Both the position numbers and the translations under genes were made by a program. A stretch of DNA of 64,000 nucleotides from Tubulanus polymorphus (Eukaryota; Nemertea; Palaeonemertea; Tubulaniformes; Tubulanidae): assembly GCF_964204645.1 (NCBI RefSeq), contig NC_134035.1:3362001-3426000 (forward strand). The letters are read 5' to 3'. The notes under the pieces are model-generated. The model made no database searches. It saw only the letters and a program-made list of their open reading frames with translations, and was not told the DNA's origin. Below are positions 1 through 14,000 of the stretch, in pieces; position 1 is the stretch's first letter, and each line of letters starts with the position of its first letter.

Positions 1-463
1 GAACATGTCAGCTCTGAACGCAAACCTGGGTTCATCATATCTGTGTATTTAGAAACATTACTTTCATTATATTCGATATAAGTCAGATAAGTGTAACGTA
101 CGCAGTTCGTCGTACTGTTTTGGAAAGATGTGCGAATTGTTTTTAGGTTTTTTAGCACACGAGAGAATAATTAATCGATATCGTGATGGATCGACGGACA
201 AAAAAAAAAACGCGTAAAAATTTTCGTAATGAATGATAGTGATCATGATAGTGATATAGCGTATTACGATGGAGGAAGTGATCGGTTGTTTTGTTGTTGT
301 TGTTGTTGTTTACGTTTCGATTTCACTCATCAAATACTCACCGCCGTTACTTTTATCATTTTTAAAAATCTGATCATCCTGAAATGTCAAGCGAAACGTT
401 GAAATATACGACGAAGACTACTAGGCGAGAAATTACAGTTTCAACGAATTACAGTGGACTCCC

Positions 464-743
464 GGGGGCTGCAGTAGCTGAAAAGTTGGTTAACAATAAC
501 CGGTGGATAAATACGATAGTAACAATGAAGTTTTAATCGTCATAATGTCAACTATCCACAGGTTAACTCTAACCAACCTTTGAGCAACTGGCCCCTGTTC
601 AACAGTTCTGGGGCCAGTTGCTCAATAGTTAGTTAAAGGTAATCGGCGGATGGATATTGTAGTAACAAGGAAATTTCAAATGCCACTACGTCAACTATCC
701 ACTGGTTCACTCTAACCAACTTTTCAGCAACTGCAGCCCCTGC
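464..743. repeat. Foldback repeat, CAGTTGCTCAA family (two arms back to back)
   Basis: Ends resemble GGGGCCAGTTGCTCAA and its complement, with internal segments (AACTATCCAC..GGTT..CTCTAACCAAC) that recur in inverted form. Related copies lie at 3594-3734, 3735-3844, 8941-9066, 12080-12220 and 31326-31415. No open frame; presumed non-autonomous foldback element. Confidence 0.6.
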
Positions 744-949
744 TTACTCGGCGCCGGTCGAGTTAGTGAATTTACCGATATCTATTCGGAATAACATTCT
801 ATTTCGACGATTTTCAACTCAATCCAGTAAACTCTGCGAAATATCTACAGTCCAAACATTAACGAGTAAGGCGCAGTTAACTGCGTGAATTTTGGCCCGA
901 GAGATGATGAACTATCGGTTGTAACAAACAAGTTTTCTGGTCGTTAGGA

Positions 950-1030
950 TCCAGTTCCACAGTGTTGTGAGTTTGAGTTGAAATAAGTTCATTTTCAATG
1001 AATATCTTGAGTTAATAACTCAGGAACCGA
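950..1030. repeat. Foldback repeat, CAGTTCCACAG family (partial)
   Basis: Starts ATCCAGTTCCACAG and contains the TTCATTTTCAATGA centre seen in the complete copies at 12315-12404, 28701-28793 and 57934-58036. The right arm is degraded here. Confidence 0.5.
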
Positions 1031-2004
1031 AGCTACGCATAGCTACGTAGGTCCTGAAGTTTGTTTTTAACGAGCTTCGACTGTAATAGCGATTCAAGCG
1101 ATTTCAACGGCCGCGCCTACTGAATCATCAGCACCGCGATCATTCACACGAAACAAAAGCAATATTTCGCATTTTGTAGATAACGTAAAATCAATCATTC
1201 AGATTAATCAACGATTCCATTAGTGGTCGTTATATCATTTTGATAAACTCAATGTGCAAAACTATCACCATAATGATGTATATATATGCAACTGTTAACC
1301 ATTTGAAGCTTTATGGTCCCCGCGCCTAAAGATATTTAGGACTAGGTGCGATACCGTTAGGCGTACCGTATACCCTGTCCAAGGATTGATATCGGAATAC
1401 TGAATTTGGCGCAGTATTAGACCTAGTTTTACAGTTGTAAGATGAACAGTTAAAACTAGTTCATTTTCGGCCAGGTTTAAACGTGACAAACTCAGCCCTA
1501 AAATTCAGTCAGATCGGAAAACGCGCTAATTCTATGACTTTTTACATATCTATAACATAAAAGACAAAAAAAAACCAAAAATGCCTACGAGTTCAACAAC
1601 TGAAAGTAATGGGGGACCTACAAAACTAGAGATCCCGCCAGATGGCGTCACTAACAGTACGTCTTAGTGGGAAAAGTTCCTTCGGTTTCGATCATCTTAA
1701 ACATACGAATCAAATATCGAATGATCGTCAGAAAGATACAACGCAATCGATTGATTTTAAGGAGAAAAGTTCGATTCAACCTCGATCGAAACGTCGAAGA
1801 AATAGAAACGCGGAAGAGTTACGAGATACTAGCGACACCTGGCGGATCCCTACGGAATCCTCGCCCACGGTAGCAGCGTCGAAGCTTCCCCATGCGCACT
1901 CGAGGGAAAAAAATATGCGCAGCACAAAACCCGATTGAAAGATTGCGAACATCGAAGACTACGGTATAATTTGGGCATCACCTACGCTAGATTCGGGACG
2001 TCAT

Positions 2005-5000
2005 CTACGCTATATTCGGGACGTCGCCGTTTCGTTTAAGGTTCGATTTATCTAACTGTAGCAGTTCGACTGCCGCTTCGTCGTGACTCTGATTATCGCT
2101 GTGATGATACGGATGCACGAACGAATGATGCGACTGATGACTTACGCTCGACATTTCCGACAGCGTGCGCTTGCGTCTGTGGTGTTGGTGGTCGCCGGCG
2201 CCGCCCGCGACGAAGTCGTGGTGGTTGTCGAGACTCTTGACCGAGCTGCCCAGTCGCAGGTGCGACGTACACTGCTCCACCTGCTCGGACACGTGAAGAT
2301 CTTTCTGACAGAAGAAATAGACGAACGACGCGCAGTAAGCCGTCGACATCGCGTTACCCGTCGACCGCACCCGATCCCTGAAAATACAACGATATCATTC
2401 GTTTTTTGAAACACATTTTCCATTTCTTCGCAGTCGGGAGATGTTTGTGTTGGATTTTCCATCTCTTCCCAGTTGTGAGGGCTGATTACTTACAGGAACC
2501 ATTCAACCGTGAACAACATGGCGACATCGGCCACCGGTAAACCGATCGACTGACAAATAATCATCACTATCACGACGCTACCGCTCGGAATGTCAGGAAG
2601 GGCGCACATCAATATCGTAATCATCAACCTAAAATATACAAAAATATTATATAATGATAATATAATAATTGAGTTTCATTTGAATAACATTAACCCTTTC
2701 AGTGCGTCTACACTGCAGCGCGGTGTATGAATCGGTGATGGATTTTGCTAGTACACCGCGCTGCGGTGTATTGATGTAATCAGTAATTAGTTTTTATCTC
2801 TCTTGAAAAATGGCAGCTCCTGTCAAACATAGTTAAATATTAGTAACTACTGATACACCGCACTGTGGTGTAGACACACTATAGTGGTATTCCCGTTATT
2901 CAACACACTAGGGGTGGAATTTTTAAAAATTTTCAAATTATCTCCAGCATTAAAGGGTATTAATTAGTCAGCACTGAAAGGGTTAACATGAATATTGACA
3001 GCAAAGAAAAATGAAGTACAGCGAGAGCCTTAGGGGCTGTACCGGTCATCTCTTGACTTACGAACTGAATTCCGATCAGCGCGTCTTATTACCTACCATA
3101 GTATAAACATACCACCGGCGTCGGGCTGCATGTCGTTTCGCTGAGCTATCAACAGCACGCTACACGTCACGAAGATGGCGCTGCCCGCTTTATTCGTCGC
3201 CGAACAGAACGGCAACACGAACCGGATCACTCGTATGTCGATGCTGTATTTTTCGCAGCCCTTGTACAGATCGGGGATCGTGACGGCTCTGAAACAATGT
3301 AAAATGATAACGTATAATAAATCGAGCCTATGACAAGCCCGCCGCATACTAGGCCATTTCTAGCCGCGGGTTGTAATATTCTTAATCACCGGCAACTTTT
3401 GTTTTTATCGCAGGACCCCAAGTTACAAGGTGACGCTGCTAGTTGTTGGCACCACTTTTCGGCCTACAATTTTGATAGACAAAAGATGCCAGTGGCCGCA
3501 CACTAGGCGATATCACAGCAGATTTATCGCAGTGCCGGGGTGTATTATTTAACCTGTTCAATTGAGTAGCAGTAACCCTTCCGTTAAAAATCAGGGGCCA
3601 GTTGCACAGTCGTAACTTAAGTCCAAAAGTGGTCTTAAATCGTAAGACAGGTCTTAAATTGATAGATTGGCTATAGAACTAAGTTGGTCTTAGACTGGTC
3701 TTAAGTCTAAGCCATGACTATGCAACCGGCCCCTGGGGCCGAAGGTTGGTTACAGTTAACCAGTGGTTAGTTGACATAGCGACAATTGAAAGTTTATTTT
3801 TACTATGGTATTTATCCGCCGGTTATCTTAAACCAACTGACCCCAGTCTATTAAACCAAAACCTATCATTTCTATACGGTTAACAACCTAAACTTAAGTT
3901 TTATTAGGTCTCAGAACAACTGATACGGAAATAGGTTTCGATCAAAGCAATACTAGCGGTAGCAAAGTACCAGTAGCAAATGCGCACTAATTTCTAAAAC
4001 CAATTACTTTATATTTCAGTCAAAAAGTATAATATATAAAAGTTAACTGCCATAATTTAACGTTATATTAAAGCCGAAATAGGTCCTGCACGTGATAGTA
4101 AAAACGACATTTGCCATTATTTACATCTCCCATTATGAACAGCTCGTGACCAACTAATGAAGGGCACTTAATCATTAATGGGTACCATTTATCATTCAGT
4201 ACTAATAGTCAGGTAGTTATACATAGACACTATACAAACTGTATGATTCAAGCCATCTAATTAAGGGACTCATCTTTTATTTATATCATCAGGTATAAGA
4301 TATTTCCCTTAGGACAATATAATGACATTACTTTAACAAAACAATTGATGGGAAAATAGTTGGAGATTAATCGTAGAGAAATCGATAAGATTTTTCCTCC
4401 ATTAGCCGCGATTGCACGGAGACAATTTTGGCCCGGGTCAAATTGGCCTGGATCGGACCTGAGTCAAAATTAGCCCGTGCCTAATTTGAGACCACGTTCG
4501 CACTTAAACCACTCACGCGATATTAAAATGTTACGTATAAATAAGATGCTGTAGCAAGTGAGGTAAGTCACTTCCAAAACCACTGAAATTTGGCACAGGC
4601 CTGGTCCGACATTTATGACCAGGCCAAATTTGGCGCCATTTGGCACAAGTGTAAATAGTTGGACCGCATCAAAATTGCGACTATATCGTTGATATTCATC
4701 CCAGCCCCTGTCCAGCCACGATTCAAAACATGTACTCGATAAACTTCAGGTTTTATCGTCGCACCTTTTTTCGAAAAGCGGAATCAACGTCTAAACAAAT
4801 AACGGCAACCTGTCGGGATGAGAAGTAAAATGTAAGGCAGGTTTTAACGACGCGACAGCTGTGCGTTGTCGGTATACTTATATATATATATATATATATA
4901 TATAGTGTGGGTGTCACAGATGTTTTGGGTAAGGTGGAATTTAGATTTGGTCGCGATCTATTATCACGACTGTATGAGAGAACGAGCGATTAGTTGGTGA

Positions 5001-8000
5001 GCTAACGATTCTAAACCCGAATTCAATCGATATCTGGTGATATCTCTCCGCGAGCTCATTGTATATCGATTAGACGTACATACTCAACACGCACTTATTA
5101 AAATTCATTGCAAGCATCTGTTCAATGAAACTGATATGCTAGGATTCAATCAAACAAATCACTATGAGCTACTACAGGATGTGCAAGTCCCGTCTCACAA
5201 AGCCTGTTAACACTAAATACCTTTTAGTTTCACTAATTTTAGCTGAGAATGTCTCCGGTAAATGGATTACATTTTTTGTTCAAACTATTCAAATATCAAT
5301 AATTTCATTAATTGGCACTATATACCAATCCGATAAGCTGAAAAACCAGTGTAAGCTCATTTTAGTTCTATAGCCAATCCAACAACTTAAGACCTGTCTA
5401 AGTTCATTTTAGTTCTATAACCAATCTAACAACTTCATTCTAAGTTCATTTTAGTTCTATAACCAATCTAACAACTTCATTCTAAGCTCATTTTAGTTCT
5501 ATAACCAATCTAACAACTTAAGACCAGTCTAAGTTCATTTTAGTTCTATAACCAATCCAACAACTTCATTCTAAGCTCATTTTAGTTCTATAACCAATCT
5601 AACAACTTCAGACCAGTTTAAGCTCATTTTAGTTTTATAACCAATCTAACAACTTAAGACCAGTCTAAGCTCATTTTAGTTCCATAATCAATCTAACACC
5701 CTAAGACCAGTCTCATGATTTAAGTGTCACTAGTAGTGACTCAGTGTTCCAAGTTCCAGGCAAGGGACACAAATAAGAATGGAGTAACTAGTGATAGCGC
5801 GGGCAACAAAAACTTAGAACCACTCTCGAGAGAAGTATTCGCTGAAGACACACTTACACGCTCGTAGTCGCGAAACTCGTCAACCAACTCTTCAAGTTGT
5901 AAACGTACAACGTGAACGGATTGCGACGCCGCGTGATGAACTCGACGGCCGGAACGAGAATCAGCTGCTGGAACGTGACGCCGACGACGACGGCAAGAAT
6001 GAACAGACCGAGTTGACGGAACGTCGCTTCGATGTTGCCGATCCCGGCGATCGCGGCCGCCGTCAGACTGGCGATACCGATCGGCGAATACCTGCGTGTG
6101 AACAAAAAAAAATAAAGAAACCTATTTTAAAGAATTCCGATTCATTTACGGCCGCCATCTTTCTCACAGTTACATGCATTAAAAATTCCCAGGCTTTTTC
6201 CAAGTTTTGATGAGTGATTTTTCAATTTTCCCATATAGAAATGAACAGATACCATCATGCTACAGTAAACATTTTAGTGGTGACTGGTTGATAAAGCTGA
6301 TTCTAAAGGAAATTGCTGAAAGTTCCCCTTGGTAGATGCAATATTCAAAATGTAAACGAATTTGCCAAATATTTCCCTGATTTGAGGACAATTTCTCAAA
6401 TTCCCAAATATTTCCTTACTGGGAATCGTTATTTCAAAATTCCCAAGTTTTTCCCGATTTCCCTGTTCTGTGGGAACCATGAGCTTCGCGTATGTTCGGA
6501 TGGAGGACTATTCAGTTCTGTAGCATCTTACCACAGGAACCAGCCGAGAATTTTGATAATCAGTTCGCTAGCCGCGTTGAAAAACATGAAGAACGGCTGC
6601 CCGACCTCGCCGCTGTTACTGGTCGCGATACCGAACACCAACGAACAAAATATTATTCCTGCAATGAAATTAAAAAAAAAATATCAAAAACTGTTACAAA
6701 ATGTTTTTTTTTTTCATGTTCAAAGTTTTTTTCTTTTAAGCGATGCCCGACTTTCTGGACGACCCAATAAATTAGGTGAACCAGACACAACCTAGATCAT
6801 ATAGTCAATGGTTCATACTTCGTGATAAGGTCTAGGTTGAACCAATGTAATCTGCGTTATGATTTATCACTTTTTATCGGTTGTCATATTGAATAAATAT
6901 TTTTCGAGTCAAGTAAAGGTCGAAAATCAAGTTTTCATTTCCTGATAATTCTTTTTTTTCAAATACCCTGTGCTGATATTTCCGAAGCTGCGCATATTAG
7001 AGTTATACCTGCATTCAAATTATTCTTTATCCTTGACCGGTATTCAAAATGGTGTCACCAGGTAGTTCAATGGAGTTGAATTGATTAATTTTAAGAAGTT
7101 TAATTAATACATTTTTAATTGTTTAACTCCAAAAGTCAAATCTAAATAACTAATTGTGGAACTGATCGTTTAAACACTATTTCCTATTCAGCATCAGGTA
7201 AATGCTTTTTAAACTATTTTAATCTATTCATTTACTGTTGATTATAATCTTGCACATCTTTTTCTAAATTCTTCATCTTTCCCCTCAAAACAGACCTCCT
7301 AAGGATACTCATAAATGTATGAACTCGAAATACTGTTCAAACATTGTTCTCTACTACTAGACGGGGATGATTACTATCTACTACCAGTGCTCGGAAACCT
7401 GAGTCAAATCTGCTGCTGCTGCTGCTGCTGCCAGACTGACTGACTTGAGTAGAAATTATATATTCTTAGATATTTGAGTTCATGAACGTTATTTCTTATA
7501 TTAGCTTTAGGTTAAACTAGTTCATTTTCACTACTACATGTTCTACCTAGATATCAGTACAAATATCCCTATAACTACATCCCTCTATAAGCTGAAAACT
7601 AATTTGTGGCTTAACCTCCCCCTATAGAGAAGTCCCTTCACATATTCATATACTCACATATTCGCTATAGATGTCCTGCTATAGAAACTATGTTTTACCG
7701 TACAACAAAACCTCAAAACACACTAAATATAGCTGCAAAGCAGCGATAACGGGTTTTCCCGAAACATTGACCACGCTTTCCACAATGCATTATATCATAC
7801 TTTATAAGTCTTACCCAACATATTAGATCCATCTGTGAACCCGATTTGACGTATATACTCGATCAGCGTTTCGTTTGTGAAGAGCGACGATACGTTCGCC
7901 GCGGCGGTGGCCGCCGTGCCGTTACTCAGAAAGTACGACGTCACGTTTTCGGCGCTGACATTGACGGCCGGCATTAGAATCGCTTTAGATTCAGAGTTGT

Positions 8001-11000
8001 ACGACGTTTGAGTCTGAAATGAGTACAGGATAGTTTTACTTGAATTCTCTATCGGTTTCTGTTTTCTTATTCAGTTTTTAATAATTCAGGGAAAATATAC
8101 CGGTACATTTTAGTCCCATGATTTCAAAAGGATATCAAGTAAACTGCGCTTCACTCTGTGAGTGTTGGGACAGCTGTAAATATTTCACCGAGTTGCGAAA
8201 AGAAATTTTTTTCTAAATGGATTTTTGTAAAATTCATTGAGGTGACCAGTATTGAATTGACCAGTACTGAGTTGACTGAGCACTGAGTAAGGAAGAGTCT
8301 ACTTCAGTAAACTATGCCTCACTCGGTAAATGTTCAGTGGGAAAATCTGGGAAATAGATCATCCAAATAATTTTCTAGTAAAATACACCGACCGGTACCA
8401 AGTAAGGAGCAGTCTACTGTTATTCCTTCAACGCATGAAATACTAAGATTCTTTTCGTGTAAATCTAAACCGATTCGATAACCGCACAGTCTAAGGGCAG
8501 ACGGCACTTGGCTATATTCATACAAATATATACAATATCTTATCAATGGTTTATTTGATTTGAAAAAAGGTGCCGGTTGTTATTAACTTACCTGTCTAAA
8601 ACAAGCAGCGATAATATTATCCGGAAAAAGATTCCTAGAAATAGAAATATAAGTCGATGTGATAACAACACGCAGAATAAGTCGTCAAGGTCACAAACCA
8701 TGTGATAATATTTATAGATTTAGAGCGAATGTGTTGGTAAATATTCAAGTGAAACCTATCAGTAGAGGGCCGGCCACTTTCTGGCCATTTACAAATTCCC
8801 CGAGTTTTCTGAGTAAATCTGCTGCAGGTGAATCGGGGAAATTTCTAGGTTTAAAATGTAACAATTCATTTCTCTTTTATTGAATCACGTTCTGATAAAG
8901 AAATGCGTGGCATTATACGAATTCCCTGAGTTTTCCAGAAGCCAGTTGCACAAAAGTTTGTTTGAGTTAACCAGTGGATCATTGACATAGTGATAATTGA
9001 AATTGCATTGTTACTATGGTATTTATCCGCCGGTTTGCTTTAACCAACTTTTGAGCAACTGGCCCCAGGTGTTTACCAAAATTCATCCAATCGCCTGTAT
9101 TTTCCCTGATATTTTCTAGATTTCTCTGAATCTGAGTTTTCCAGGTTTCCAAGGTTGTCAGTGGCCACCATAACAATTTAGACAGGGATCTATATTATCA
9201 AATCCGGTCCTACAAATGGGGTACCCGCGATACGCAGCGCACAAGGTGTCGCTAGTGTAAAGTACAACTGCACGCCGGATATTCTCTAAAAATCCAATCA
9301 AAATCGAACAATAATTTCAAGTCGAAGGAACCATATTTGTGTATACACGTTTCAGATATGACCGGTATCAATTAATCTACCTAATCGGAATGGACGGAAA
9401 AACCAGCATACATTCAACAATTACACACATACTTGTACATAATTAACTCTCAATACGGCGCACGAGCAGATGTTGCTATACACATCGCGGACAAATATTT
9501 CACGTCAATAGACAGAAAATACCGCCGAAAACAATATACGAAATTTCACTCATGAAATAAGAGCAGATGTTTCCGCGAAATCTATATCAGCGTATACATA
9601 GGTAACGAACGTATTTCATTTCGGTTTTAAATGCGAAATCTATGCAAATCTATGAGACTGTTGTTTTCCCTTATTTGACATATTTATATAGAAAGTTCAG
9701 TTTTTTATATAATATCGGGGTCTGTAATGTTTGATAGCGTTCGGGTCAGTAAACCCTGACAAGCCATCTACCTTCACTGGGACTCGAACTTAATGGCATC
9801 ATGAGAATACAAGCCTCTTAAGGACACAGGGACTCAAAGCTGATAGCGTCATGAGATTCATGGCCGCACAAAGACATAAGGATTCGAACCTATGGCATCA
9901 TGAGACTGCCTGCCTCATAAGGACACAAGGATCAAAACTGGTGGCATCATGAGATCTCATGCCGTAGCAGTCTGGGTGTGCAGTTATTCACAATGGGTGG
10001 TCTAAAAGGCCGGACATTTTTGTGAAAAACCAAATGAAGTACTCCAGATATGTATCTGATGTCGGGGGACACCCCACTCTTGACACTCTTGAGATTTTCT
10101 GAGTTTCTTTCTGGTACAATCAAGGTCCTTGTATGTATAAGCATTCTCTTTTGCTTCTTCAAGACATTTCCCTTTTATGACAACACGATCATCATCATGG
10201 CACGAATAGATTTTGAGTTAAAGTAGTCTAAGATCATACCTATATTTGATAGTATTCTTTTGTTTATAAAATCTTATTGCAATTCATGGGAAATAAAGTT
10301 ATTACTATCATTATCAAGTCTACCTGAGCATGTCGGCGAATATATCTTGCGTTTGCATCAGTTGTTTTTCTTCGCCGTTTTTCTCGATCCCAGCCGCTTC
10401 GCCATATCCTCCTACAACGCGTATAAAATATATATATAAAAATATCGACGATTCAATTGATATCTACTGATAATGGCTAAAAACTAAGCCAGGGTCCCTA
10501 CAGATTGGTTATTCCTGGAGATACAAGGAGTTTCAATGAGTTTAAAAGGAGAAAATTTCAAATTTTATGTGAATTTAACTGTCGACTCCTCCTAAATCGG
10601 TATTGTTGATCTTGGTAAACCATTAATTCGGTGGTCTTGTAAGTTAGTGAACTTTTAAGGACTCAAAAGAGTCGCAGGGATCCTGCAAGCCCTGCAAGCC
10701 GCGCAAAAAAGATACTCGCCAGTGTTTTAAAAGTTGAAACTATGAAATATGTATAGGTTTTAATTATCACCACTAAACGCAATGAAAAAAAGTGAGTTAA
10801 CACAATCGACATCGGTTAATCCATCCATCCGTCCAGGGTTAAGCAATTAATCAGTACATAGATTAGCCCAGTTTTAACGTAATGTTAATTACCTAAAATC
10901 CATATTTTCAATTATTCCGTAGAAAAATATGTCACCCTGTTGTCTCGAATTTATATGCAATACCTTATCCATCAGCTGTCGGGGGCGGGCGGGGGGTGGG

Positions 11001-14000
11001 GGGTATATTTTTCAGTTAAAAGAATTCAGGCCCCAATCATCAATCTACTAAATCTGTACATTTCATGTATTCTTTTTGTAATTTTGTATTCCTTTCAATT
11101 AATGATGAAACAAATCTTATACCATAGTACATTCAAACAACTCAACATTTAGATTGTTCGGTTAGTAGTTTATGGATTTGAATCATAAAGGTGTTTTAAA
11201 GATAATAGCCCAGCCAAAAAGCGTAGCACTGGGCCTCCCGTGCTACACAATGGATATACATCCCCGATGGCTTATATTTTGAGGTATATCAATGCTTTAC
11301 AATGAGTACATTATTTATTTAGCTGAACCAATCATAGATCGGTATGGTATACTCCATGTTTATTTATTCTTGAACAGCCGAGTCCACGCTTTAGGGAAAT
11401 TTAGTGAAATAAGCAATAACTGTTTGATTTTATGCGCGATATAAATCTCAACAAATTTCCCCGATTTTCCCCTGATTTTTAGCCTCTTTCTTTTTAAACA
11501 AAATTCCCTGACTTATCCCGGATTTCCCGTAATTCCCGGTAAGAGCGAACCTCGTTGATATATATGTAAATACTTGAATTAAAATATGCAAAGCAGTGTC
11601 TGAATTTAAGGGACTATCCGGTATATATTAAAAATCTAGCCGTTATAATATCAAAGCTTCGGGAAAAGCTGAACACATTGCAAAGCGCGACACATTTTCT
11701 AAGTGTAGCGTTCATAAATTGTAGTCGCTTTTGATAAATGAGATTGTCGCCGCGTACCTTGTCTAATCGTCAACGACAGTATGATTCCGATCAGCGTACT
11801 GGTAGCGTTAGTTACCATCACGTAAGCCAGGGTCATTACGCTTACTTTACCGTTCGAACGGGAATCCAACGATGCTGCCCCTAAAAAAAAAAAAAAAAAT
11901 TAAGGCGTGTTTTTAGGAAATATCTCAAACGAATCAAATCGGATAGACGTAGAGTTTCATATCGAAATTCGCACTCGCAACTCAAGTCTAGACTCAGACC
12001 ATTCGGATTTCAGAGTTTATCACGAATCAATACTGTTCTACCCATAGGAACGTTGACCGAAGCTTGTTTTAAGTCATAAGGGGCCGGTTGCATAGTCGAA
12101 GCTCAGATTCAAGACCGGTCTAAGACCAACTATAGTTCTATAGCCAATCCAACAACTTAAGACCGCTCTTAGGATTTAGGACCATTTTTGGACTTCAGTC
12201 ACGACTGCGCAACCAGCCCCGGTTTATTGTAATTTGAAGTAGACTGGTCTGGAGTTGTTAGATTTTCTAAAGAGCCGTCTTTAGACTAAGACCGTTTTTT
12301 TTAAGACATCATGATCCAGTTCCACAGTTCTGAGTTAAGATTTGACTCTCGAGTTAACTCATTGAAAATGAACTAACTCTAACTCACAACTGTGGAACTG
12401 GGTCATCATAGTTACATCTTTCTAACATTTGACCAGTCTCAAGGCTAAGGCCGGGTTTTTTAGTTGTTATCAAATCAAAATTGGACTAACGTTGAACTAA
12501 AATTGATATCAACGCTACAGGCTCAAGACCAGCATTCAGTCGTGCGACTACAGAACCAAATCGAGCTTAAGACTGGTCAAAAAATCTTCAGTACTGTAAC
12601 AGTTGTAACAGCGCGAAATACTGGGCTTGGGTCGATGAATACTATATTGCTGCATGTATGTGACAAGCTGTATAACCACTGGCCAACTGGATTAGTTATA
12701 TTGGCCTACTGGTTAGCAGGCTTGTTTTGTCGGTACCTGGGTTCAATCTCCGGTGAGGGCGTGCAATCTAACTGCATCACTCCCTCATATTGTTACAACT
12801 ACATAATACTTACCTGATATTATACAAGACACGACAAGTGGAATGATCATCATTTTCAGCAAACGAAGAAATATGTCTCCGGGAATACCTAGAAATAGTA
12901 AACAACATTGAGCGGTTAACGAGTGATTTGCTAGAGATGTATTTTAGTCTTGGCCATGACTTCGCAACTGGTTCACGAGTCTGAAGCTAAGAGCCTCGAA
13001 TCACGTTGAACAAAGGTTATCTGCAGGACAAAACCAACAACCATGTTATATAGTTCATCAGACATGAGCGGTTAATTATATAATCGCATCTGATGATGAA
13101 TTCGTGAACGTTAATCCTGTGAAATGGGAGCATTTCGAATCGGAATAATTATACGCATAATAATCATCACGCGCAAAAACTGGGGGGGGCGGGTCTAGAA
13201 AATTTGAAACGGCGAGTCGCGCTTCAAATTTCGAAAAACATTTATGCTTTTAGATGGCGTTTCCTGCATTTAAAATCGTCATTTTAAAAAGGAAAGGAAT
13301 TCCGGTTTTATTCGTTACAATTTCGTGATGTTTATTTCATCAACGCTCAATTGAAAAATTTGGTGCCTCTGAATCATCCCCAAACCCAGAATCGGACTGA
13401 TAAAACAGCCTGAATCAGAGGTACAAGCACCTGGTCAGTCGGTATTCACTACAGAACGCCATTCTACAGTCCAGACAGTCCAGACTGAACAGAATTCCTT
13501 CCACAGTCCAGACTGAACAGAACTCCTTCCACAGTCCAGACTGAACAGAATTCCTTCCACAGTCCAGACTGGAACAGAATTCCTTCCACAGACCAGACTG
13601 GAACAGAATTCCTTCCACAGTCAAGACTGGACAGAATTCCTTCCACAGTACAGACTGAACAGAATTCCTTCCACAGTCCAGACTGAACAGAATTCCTTCC
13701 ACAGTCCAGACTGGACAGAATTCCTTCCACAGTCCAGACTGGACAGAATTCCTTCCACAGTCCAGACTGGACAGAATTCCTTCCACAGTCCAGACTGAAC
13801 AGAATTCCTCAAACCACCAGGTCTATTACAGACTTTATTTTGTTGACTTAGATCTTGAAGTTTGATATACAAACACAAAGGTCGAAATTGCTCGAAACGA
13901 CCACTTGAAATACCACTTGTTAAAGGTGGTTGAAATTTGAACTTCGGTTTTTCTTGTTTCACACATTAAACTACTGACCGATATTCTCGATGCCGAAGAC

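Larger units (their letters stand above)
1..2004. other. Intergenic / 3' flank of the SLC1A gene, no gene recognised
   Basis: No convincing coding exon was found. A short GTT microsatellite lies near 286-310. Two foldback-type repeats lie at about 464-743 and 950-1030. Open frames near 1642-1938 overlap in two frames and match no family I know. The 3' end of the minus-strand transporter transcript presumably lies here. Confidence 0.6.

Noticed and set aside
1642-1938. 98-codon plus-strand frame
   Set aside because: Overlaps another frame of similar length, with unremarkable composition and no splice-supported context.
13415-13962. Long overlapping minus-strand frames rich in GILFSLDCGRNSVQS-like repeats
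   Set aside because: They are produced by the 27-bp minisatellite, open in more than one frame, with no homolog.
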